A program made the translations under genes and the position numbers. From JAJZSS01 sp964463505 (GTDB lineage: Bacteria > Chloroflexota > Anaerolineae > Anaerolineales > UBA4823), in contig CAYXDC010000005.1 in assembly GCA_964463505.1 (NCBI GenBank), positions 29,105 to 93,104 on the forward strand: DNA of 64,000 nt. The letters are read 5' to 3'. How positions within the stretch are numbered: the first letter of the stretch is position 1; each line of letters starts with the position of its first letter. The notes beneath the pieces were generated by a model. That model was given only the letters and a program-made list of their open reading frames with translations, had not been told where the DNA came from and did not search any database. Shown piece by piece: positions 57,735-64,000 of this stretch.

Positions 57735-60700
57735 ATGCAGCGCCTCTCGATATCCCTTTTTGGACCTTTTACGGCGAATCTGGATGGGGTACCTATTTCC
57801 GGATTTAAGTCTCAAAAAGTGCGCGCCTTGCTCGCCTATCTTGCGGTAGAAGCCAAACGGGTACACAGCCGAGATACGCTTGCCGCCATCCTGTGGCCGG
57901 ATTGGCCGGAACAAGCGGCGCGCAACAACTTGCGCTATGCGTTATATAACCTTCGCCAGATCATCCGCGATCAACAAGCCGAACACCCCTACCTGCTGAT
58001 TAACCGAGATACTGTCCAATTCAATCGCGCGGGTGATTACTGGATCGATGTGCAGGAGTTTTGTCGCTTTCTAGACAAAACACTACCTCCGGACCCTGAA
58101 AGAATCAAACAAGCCCTCCAAATGGTTCGGGGAGAATTTCTAGAGGGTTTCGGCAGCCAGGATAGCCTGGAATTTGATGAGTGGTTGACCCAGAAAAGGG
58201 CTGAGTTCCACCGGATGATGGTATCTGGGTTGAGTACGTTAGCAGATTATTACGAAGCCCGGGGTGATTATCAACAGTCCCTGGATGCCGTTTATCGTTT
58301 GGTGGACGTGGAGCCCTGGCAGGAAAAAGGCCGCCGCCAGTTAATGCGCCTGCTGACCTTTAGCGGTGAACGTGGGGCGGCTTTGCTGCACTACGAAAAG
58401 TATCGGGCGGACTTGAAAAAAGAATTAGGCGTCGAGCCTGCTGAAGAAACCAGCAATCTATACCAGCTTCTTCAAGATCCTACCCGGGTGCTGGCTCCCC
58501 CCATTAAATCATCTGGAGCTGAGGAATCACGACGACCCATTGGGACATGCCCTTATCGTGGGTTATCTGCCTTCCGCGAGCAGGATGCTCCCTTCTTTTT
58601 CGGACGGGTTGATTTTGTCGATAGACTGTTAAACTCCCTGGAACAACAGCACTTTGCGGTTGTGGTGATCGGTCCTTCAGGCTCGGGAAAATCCTCTTTG
58701 ATCTATGCAGGCTTGCTCCCAGTTTTGCGCCGCAAAGGAGATTGGTTGATACTGCAGTTCAGACCCGGACATTCACCGTTTAATGGATTGGCAGCAGTAC
58801 TCCTGCCATGGTTGGAACCCAAGCTGACGGAAACGGAACGTCTGGTTGAAATCCAGAAATTGGCTGATGCGCTCCAGCATGCTCAAATTACCCTCAAGTC
58901 TGTAATTGAACGGATTCTGGAGAGAGAACCAGACTACGAAACCTGTTTGCTGTTCGTCGATCAGTTTGAAGAACTCTATACCCTGGTTCCCGATGAAGCA
59001 ATGCAGCAGCACTTTATAGATGTTTTATTGCAGAGCATCAATCCAGGTCAAAGCACCCGCGCCTCGCCCGTCAAGGCGCTAATCACCTTGCGCGCCGATT
59101 TTATGGGCAGAGCTTTGAGTTACCGATCATTCTCCGACATTCTCCAGGGTGCTTCTCAATTGTTGGGCCCTATGAACCGGTCCGAGCTGCGCCTGGCTGT
59201 GGAAAAGCCAGCGGAAATACAAGGCGCAAGCTTCGAGCCTGGACTGATAGAACGCATCTTAGATGATGTTGGAGTTCAACCTGGTAATCTGCCTCTGCTG
59301 GAGTTTGCCCTCACCCTGCTATGGGAACAAGCCGAGGATGGCGTTCTCAAACATGGCGCCTATGACGAAATTGGTTGCGTGGCGGGAGCGTTAACCCGTT
59401 ATGCAGAACAAGTCTATAAGCGGTTGAGCGATGCTGAAAAACAGGCAGCCAGGCAGGTATTTCTACAGCTGGTGCAGCCGGGCTTGGGTACAGAAGATAC
59501 CCGGAGAGTGGCTACGGTAGCTGAAATTGGCGATGCGAACTGGATGTTGGTGCAGTACCTGGCTGATAAACGCCTGGTGGTTACCGGCCAGCGTGCAGAT
59601 GGCTCTGAGTCGGTAGAGATCATCCATGAAGCCTTGATCCAACAATGGCCCCGCTTACGAGAATGGATGGAATCCGAACGTGAATTTCGGGTCTGGCAGG
59701 AAGCTTTACGCACGATCATGTTGCAATGGGACCTTTCGAGGCGAGATGAAGGTGGGCTATTGCGGGGGATGCAGCTGGTTCAAGCGGAACGCTGGCTAGC
59801 TGAACGCCAATCCGAGCTCAGTCTGAACGAAATCGCCTATATTCAGGCAAGTATTGAGCAACGTGAGTGTATTGAAAAAGAACGCGAGTTAAATCGAAAG
59901 CTGGAGTTGGAAAAAGCCCGCAATCTGGCGGCAACAGAGCGCCGGGCGCGCCTCTTTTTTAGAGGACTGGCTATGGTTCTGGCTATGGCTGTGTTGGTTG
60001 CCGTTACGCTGACGGCCTACGCAAACCAACAGCGTCGCCAGGCGCAAAGCGCTTACAGTCTATCTCTGGCAGCCAGCGCCGAACAAGCTCTGGCAGACCT
60101 GGATACTGGAACTGCCCTGCGGCTTGCTTTGGCAGCAAACCAGATCAAAAACCCGCCACTCGCCTCCCAACGCATTTTGTTTGACGCGGCTTATGCCTCC
60201 GGCGCTCGTCGCTATGAACAGATCACAGATCTTTTCCCGGAGGTGACCGGTCCAGCCACGTGCCTGGCAATCACTCCAGGCGGAGAGCAAGTGCTTTTGG
60301 GCATGCAAGATGGTTCGTTGGTGCTGTGGGATATGGTCCACAGAGGCTATAAGATTATGGTTGGCCATTCTGGTGCAATCAAAGCTGTGGCGATCGCTCG
60401 GGATGGTCTGACCGCTTTGTCGGGTGGTGAAGACCGTCAAGTGATTTATTGGGATTTAGGAAGCGCAAGTGAGATCAGGCGTTTGGGATCACCAACCGGA
60501 GGGCATAGCGGCGTAGTGCGCACTGTGGATATCAGTCCAGATGGTGAGCTGGCAGTCAGTGGAGGGTTGGCGGGTGAATCGATCACCAATCCTGGGGAGT
60601 TGATCCTGTGGGATCTGGCAAGCGGAAGTGAAATTCGCCGCTTTGAGGGCCATACCAATGGCATTGTTGCAGCCCAGTTCACACCGGATGGGCGTGAAAT

Positions 60701-62213
60701 TCTTTCCAGTTCGGGTGATATGGAGTTTTTTATTGATCAAGAACAGGCGGGAAATCAGGGCGCGACCAATGATCTGCTGCTTTGGGATGTGAGCACGGGA
60801 AGCATCACGATCCGCTATACTGGCATTGGGCATGATGTTTACACCCTGGCGATCAGCCCAGATGGAAACCAGGCTTTGCTGGCGTCTTATTATGATAATG
60901 TCATCGACTTGTTGGATATCCGGAATGGTAACACGCTGAACACGCTAGCGGGTCATCACAGCGCGGTTCGAGAGGTGGTTTTCTTGCCAGATGGTCAACA
61001 TGCTCTTTCAGGCAGCGACGACGACAGCTTGATTCTTTGGAACCTAGTGACTGGGAAACCTCAGAACGTTTTTTGGGCAGGAGAAAGCGACCAGGTTGCT
61101 GTGGCTCTTCACCCCACAGGACAAAAAGCGTTCTCGGTGACCCGGGATGGCGAATTTTACGAATGGGATTTACAGGATGCGGCGATCCTGAAGCGGTTTG
61201 GACAGCAAGTAGATATGATCTTTGATGTGGCTTATTCATCCAATGGTGCGCAGGTGCTCTCCTGTGCCGGTAGCCCGGCCCCTTCCGTTCCCGCCCGGGA
61301 TCCGAGCTTGCGCTTGTGGGATCTACAAAGCGGGCAGTTATTGCAAGTGATGACGCCCCCCGTACAGGTGAATTACCAGTGTGCGCTTAGCCCGGATGGA
61401 CGCTGGGCGCTCTCTGGTGGAGATGATGGCATAGCGTACCTGTGGGATGTTGAAAGCGGGCAGGAAATCCGCCAGTTAACCGGTCACCAGGATTGGGTGA
61501 TCTCATTAGCTTTTGGACCCGACGGAAAAACCGCCCTCACGGGAGCGAAAGATGGCAGCCTGCTTTATTGGGATTTGGAGCGAGGCGTGCTGCTCCTGCA
61601 GATGAATTCCGGTCCGTCGGGCAACTGGTCATCCGCCATCAGCCCGGATGGCAAGCGGGCGATTTCTGACGCCTCAACCGGGGGAGCAATTTATTGGGAT
61701 TTGGAAACGGGGGCAGAGATCCTGCGCCTGGTGCGCGGCGATATCTCGGAGATCAAGGGAATATCTGGGGTGGCTTTTATGCCAGATGGGCGTACTGCGG
61801 TGACAGGAGAGAATGATGGCTATGTGATCCAGTGGGACCTGGCGAATGGAGCAGAGATGCGCCGCTTTGGGCGGCATGATGATATCCGCACGCGGGTTGA
61901 GATCAGCACGGATGGCAAACGGATGCTGACCAGCGGTATGGATGGCAGGCTGCGTTTGTGGGATCTGACAAGCGGCGAGCTGGTGCGTGAGTTTGGATAT
62001 ACTGCACCGGCGGTGGTTTTCGATATTGCCATGAGTCCGGATGGCTTGAGCGCTGTTTCCAGCTCCATCGACCAGGTGATTACCCAGTGGGCGCTGGAGA
62101 ATCCGGATCTGGATGCGTTGCTGGACTGGATTGCTAAAAACCGTTTTGTGCGCGAATTCACCTGTGCAGAAAGAGCCCGCTATCAAATTGAGCCGCTTTG
62201 TGCAGATGAATGA
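57735..62213 (+). CDS. Giant BTAD-STAND ATPase-transmembrane-WD40 protein
   Basis: A 1492-residue protein. Residues 1-95 are a SARP/OmpR-like winged HTH (LSISLFGPFTANLDGVPISG; VRALLAYLAVEAKRVHSRD), followed to about 250 by the BTAD domain. At about 270 PYRGLSAFREQDAPFFFGR begins an nSTAND-type NTPase with Walker A IGPSGSGKSS (about 312) and Walker B LLFVDQFEELYT. A charged coiled coil leads to one membrane helix (about 740-762). Residues about 835-1455 hold about 14 WD40 units ending in WD-like LWDL/YWDL motifs, enough for two seven-bladed propellers. The TM places the propellers outside and the DNA-binding and ATPase parts inside. A terminator follows. Confidence 0.92.
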   Translation: MQRLSISLFGPFTANLDGVPISGFKSQKVRALLAYLAVEAKRVHSRDTLAAILWPDWPEQAARNNLRYALYNLRQIIRDQQAEHPYLLINRDTVQFNRAGDYWIDVQEFCRFLDKTLPPDPERIKQALQMVRGEFLEGFGSQDSLEFDEWLTQKRAEFHRMMVSGLSTLADYYEARGDYQQSLDAVYRLVDVEPWQEKGRRQLMRLLTFSGERGAALLHYEKYRADLKKELGVEPAEETSNLYQLLQDPTRVLAPPIKSSGAEESRRPIGTCPYRGLSAFREQDAPFFFGRVDFVDRLLNSLEQQHFAVVVIGPSGSGKSSLIYAGLLPVLRRKGDWLILQFRPGHSPFNGLAAVLLPWLEPKLTETERLVEIQKLADALQHAQITLKSVIERILEREPDYETCLLFVDQFEELYTLVPDEAMQQHFIDVLLQSINPGQSTRASPVKALITLRADFMGRALSYRSFSDILQGASQLLGPMNRSELRLAVEKPAEIQGASFEPGLIERILDDVGVQPGNLPLLEFALTLLWEQAEDGVLKHGAYDEIGCVAGALTRYAEQVYKRLSDAEKQAARQVFLQLVQPGLGTEDTRRVATVAEIGDANWMLVQYLADKRLVVTGQRADGSESVEIIHEALIQQWPRLREWMESEREFRVWQEALRTIMLQWDLSRRDEGGLLRGMQLVQAERWLAERQSELSLNEIAYIQASIEQRECIEKERELNRKLELEKARNLAATERRARLFFRGLAMVLAMAVLVAVTLTAYANQQRRQAQSAYSLSLAASAEQALADLDTGTALRLALAANQIKNPPLASQRILFDAAYASGARRYEQITDLFPEVTGPATCLAITPGGEQVLLGMQDGSLVLWDMVHRGYKIMVGHSGAIKAVAIARDGLTALSGGEDRQVIYWDLGSASEIRRLGSPTGGHSGVVRTVDISPDGELAVSGGLAGESITNPGELILWDLASGSEIRRFEGHTNGIVAAQFTPDGREILSSSGDMEFFIDQEQAGNQGATNDLLLWDVSTGSITIRYTGIGHDVYTLAISPDGNQALLASYYDNVIDLLDIRNGNTLNTLAGHHSAVREVVFLPDGQHALSGSDDDSLILWNLVTGKPQNVFWAGESDQVAVALHPTGQKAFSVTRDGEFYEWDLQDAAILKRFGQQVDMIFDVAYSSNGAQVLSCAGSPAPSVPARDPSLRLWDLQSGQLLQVMTPPVQVNYQCALSPDGRWALSGGDDGIAYLWDVESGQEIRQLTGHQDWVISLAFGPDGKTALTGAKDGSLLYWDLERGVLLLQMNSGPSGNWSSAISPDGKRAISDASTGGAIYWDLETGAEILRLVRGDISEIKGISGVAFMPDGRTAVTGENDGYVIQWDLANGAEMRRFGRHDDIRTRVEISTDGKRMLTSGMDGRLRLWDLTSGELVREFGYTAPAVVFDIAMSPDGLSAVSSSIDQVITQWALENPDLDALLDWIAKNRFVREFTCAERARYQIEPLCADE

Positions 62214-62250
62214 GAATTGACGTGCTCGAAACGTTCGTGGAAATACTCAA

Positions 62251-62285
62251 CAGCCGGGGAGGAAAAATCCCCGGCTGTATGTTTT
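62251..62285 (+). terminator. Terminator of the giant gene
   Basis: CAGCCGGGGA (62251-62260) pairs with TCCCCGGCTG (62268-62277) around a 7-nt loop, followed by UAUGUUUU. Confidence 0.8.
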
Positions 62286-62305
62286 AGAATTATCCAATAG
62301 TAGTT

Positions 62306-62337
62306 AAGCCCCGTGAGGATAAGGCTTCAACGGGGCT
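62306..62337 (-). terminator. Hairpin at the 3' end of the protease gene
   Basis: AAGCCCCGT (62306-62314) pairs with ACGGGGCT (62330-62337), overlapping the TAG stop of the protease gene. No U-run on the minus side, so the role is tentative. Confidence 0.5.
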
Positions 62338-63556
62338 AATTACTGTCGCAGATCAACAAACTGCCTGCGTTGGTGCAGATCAACGACATCATGGTGCCTG
62401 AATTCAAGACCGAGGTGACCCCGCCATAATGGTGCAGGGCGATCATTTTGCCGTCGCTGGCGCGCGTGATGGCTGAGCCGGACGAGCCGCCCTCGCTGTC
62501 ACAGCCGTAGCCGGTCTGGCTGTTGGGGTAGGACACACCATAGGTCATATTCAAGGTGGCAATATTGCAGCGCACAGTATGCTCAGCATCTTCATAGTAG
62601 CCGATCTGCTTGGGCAGCCCTGCCGGGTGCTGGATGAAGTTCATCTGGGTGCCAACTGCATAGGTGGCCGAGGTGGGTATAAGCTCGCCGAAGGTCGCCT
62701 CGGGGGTGCCCTGCAGGGTGAGCAGGGTGTAGTCCAGGCCGGTGGTGCTTGGGCTGCGTTTGTTATAGCGCTCGGCATTGGTCTTCAGGAAGGTGCCGCC
62801 AGCATAGCTGGTGGTGGCTGCCAGGGTTGAGCCGCCACAGGTGGTGTACTGGTAGTCGAAGCGCGCTTCCAGGGTGCTGACTTCGGTCTGGTTATCCATG
62901 CAGTGGGCATTGGTGATCATCGTATTGGCATTCGAGCCGCGTACCAGCTCGCCGGTGCACAGGTATTGTGAACGCTTGACGGTGAACAGCAGGCGCGCCA
63001 CTGGCTTCTGGGTGGTGTTGATGACTGCCTCACCCGTATGGCAGGCGATATCTTCTCGCCCATCAGTTCCAACAATGATTTCAGGCACAGGCATGCTGAG
63101 GTCCAGCGGCACCGTGCCGTAGCCTACTTCAGCGATATGAAAGCCATAGGATTTGTCCGAGGGCGCTGAAAGCGTCAACGTCACTTCTGGGCCGTTGATG
63201 GCAAAGGACCAGAAATCGCCATTCTGGTTGCTGCCTCTGCCGGTGTATTCCCAGGCCTGGGCGCCGTCCGGGCTGGAGACGATCAGCCTGTCGCCTTCTG
63301 CCAGGCGGAAGGCCTTGAAGTGCAGGCGCACAAAGGTGGCATCCGGGAAGCTGTAGGTCTGGCTCCAACCGTCGGTGGCAGGATGGGGACTTTCGGCTTT
63401 GAAGTCAAGGACTTTGCCGGCTTCAACGCGTTCGTTTGCCAGTGCATCAGACTGGCTTGCCACTGTGCTGGCTGCGGGTGCGCCCGAAAACGCCACCCCA
63501 GTGAGCAGGGCTAAAAGGAAACACACGACCATCAGGCGAAAGACATTTGATCTCAT
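62336..63556 (-). CDS. Secreted trypsin-like serine protease with pre-peptidase domain
   Basis: A 406-residue exported protease. A signal peptide ends near VAFSGAPAA. An N-terminal beta domain (residues about 40-150) precedes an S1 chymotrypsin-fold domain. The triad is His in ITNAHCMD, Asp in GLDYTLLTL and Ser in EGGSSGSAI. Several Cys pairs (CHTGE, YLCTGEL, AHCMD, TTCGGS, GYGCD, ICTNAG) suggest disulfides and an extracellular site. RBS AAGGAA precedes ATG at 63556. A near-consensus promoter lies upstream. The stop is TAG. Confidence 0.92.
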   Translation of the reverse strand: MRSNVFRLMVVCFLLALLTGVAFSGAPAASTVASQSDALANERVEAGKVLDFKAESPHPATDGWSQTYSFPDATFVRLHFKAFRLAEGDRLIVSSPDGAQAWEYTGRGSNQNGDFWSFAINGPEVTLTLSAPSDKSYGFHIAEVGYGTVPLDLSMPVPEIIVGTDGREDIACHTGEAVINTTQKPVARLLFTVKRSQYLCTGELVRGSNANTMITNAHCMDNQTEVSTLEARFDYQYTTCGGSTLAATTSYAGGTFLKTNAERYNKRSPSTTGLDYTLLTLQGTPEATFGELIPTSATYAVGTQMNFIQHPAGLPKQIGYYEDAEHTVRCNIATLNMTYGVSYPNSQTGYGCDSEGGSSGSAITRASDGKMIALHHYGGVTSVLNSGTMMSLICTNAGSLLICDSN

Positions 63557-63615
63557 TGACTTATTCCTTTTTGATCTTGGCTGGATTTTTGGTGGGTTTC
63601 CACCTATATCTTATT

Positions 63616-63644
63616 AGTATAGAGAAAGTGAGTACGAATGTCAA
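63616..63644 (-). promoter_or_regulatory. Near-consensus promoter of the protease gene
   Basis: On the minus strand, TTGACA (63644-63639) and TATACT (63621-63616) are spaced by exactly 17 nt, about 60 nt before the protease start. Confidence 0.75.
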
Positions 63645-63947
63645 AAATACAGTCCTGCTCTAATAATTATTCATACAATAAATTACACCTGGGAAATTAA
63701 TTTTGCATATAAGAGGGCTTGAGTAGCCGAATCGATCTTCTAGAGGTGAATTACAACCCTGGTTGTAGGCAATAAACTTACTGTCAGCTGAGCGTCTGGA
63801 GAGAATTAGAATTCCGGCCTCCAGGGAGCCCTTGTGATACTATTAAGTTGAAACAAACGCTAAGTTTGAAGTACGGCAGGCATGCCATGAATGCTTTGCC
63901 ATACTTATCAAGGGAATGTGTCCCTGACTTGCAGGAGGTTGGCCTAG
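63645..63947. other. Intergenic region between the protease promoter and guaB
   Basis: About 300 nt without a gene. It holds small inverted repeats (TACAACCCTGGTTGTA; CTGGAG...CTCCAG) and AT-rich stretches upstream of guaB. No riboswitch or clear guaB promoter was recognised. Confidence 0.5.
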
Positions 63948-64000
63948 ATGAAAATTCGCCCGAATAAGGGTTTGACCTTTGATGATGTGTTATTGATCCC
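63948..64000 (+). CDS. guaB: IMP dehydrogenase, N-terminal start only
   Basis: Only the first 17 codons are in the window (KIRPNKGLTFDDVLLIP). KGLTFDDVLLIP is the near-invariant N-terminal motif of IMP dehydrogenase, which converts IMP to XMP in GTP synthesis. AGGAGG lies 9 nt before ATG at 63948. Nothing more can be said because the gene runs past the right edge. Confidence 0.85.
   Translation, partial: MKIRPNKGLTFDDVLLI

Overview
This 64 kb window reads as a chromosomal segment of an anaerobic or facultative member of the Chloroflexota, most probably Anaerolineae. That placement is inference from content: non-pyrrolysine MttB-type methyltransferases with a corrinoid protein, lipoproteins with Thr/Pro-rich linkers, DUF2089/DUF4097/SHOCT-like operons, and a BTAD-STAND-WD40 giant. 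No rRNA, tRNA, CRISPR array, prophage or insertion sequence was recognised. Genes are dense and mostly in short co-directional groups, with good Shine-Dalgarno sequences and many hairpin terminators.

Layout. 1-5.2 kb (minus): a PP2C/SpoIIE phosphatase fused to an anti-sigma-kinase-like ATPase (cut by the window edge), a DUF3052-like protein, a SET-domain protein, an aldo/keto reductase and a SAM hydrolase. 5.3-8.4 kb (plus): a redox island with an ECF sigma factor, its zinc-binding anti-sigma factor, a zinc ribbon, a two-domain thioredoxin-fold oxidoreductase, a TlpA-like thioredoxin and an OsmC protein. The oxidoreductase has an in-frame UGA exactly where the first Cys of the C-terminal CPYC is expected, followed by a perfect 7-bp hairpin at bacterial-SECIS distance. 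I read it as a selenoprotein with a UPYC site; this is the most important observation in the window.

8.4-12.2 kb (minus): an envelope-stress-like operon under a consensus sigma-70 promoter (DUF2089 regulator, DUF4097 and SHOCT-like proteins). 12.4-17.1 kb (minus): three tandem LysM/M23-like lipoproteins. 17.3-23.0 kb (plus): bifunctional FtcD, two tandem CapA-like lipoproteins and dCTP deaminase. 23.1-32.5 kb: a divergent quaternary-amine-type demethylation locus. MttB homologue, Cys/Met PLP enzyme, aminotransferase and a second MttB homologue lie on minus; a GntR regulator, corrinoid protein, methyltetrahydrofolate methyltransferase and a HAD-like protein lie on plus. Promoters and direct-repeat operator candidates sit between the arms.

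32.5-48.4 kb: PspC-like protein, threonine synthase, orphan DNA methyltransferase, HET-C-like protein, ComEA-like protein, S1 protein, a 7TM-GAF-HTH protein, GNAT, purine nucleoside phosphorylase, a catalytically degenerate tyrosine recombinase, threonine aldolase, RluD, LspA and a GIY-YIG/DUF123 protein. A methyltransferase, GT4 glycosyltransferase and divergent pterin-synthase-like protein follow and may make a modified pterin. 48.5-57 kb: CorA, YbaK, DoxX, an ABC exporter, membrane proteins and a Crp/Fnr locus with three FNR-geometry palindromes and an amber-interrupted small gene. 57-64 kb: a secreted protein, the 1492-residue BTAD-STAND-TM-WD40 protein, a secreted trypsin-like protease and the start of guaB.
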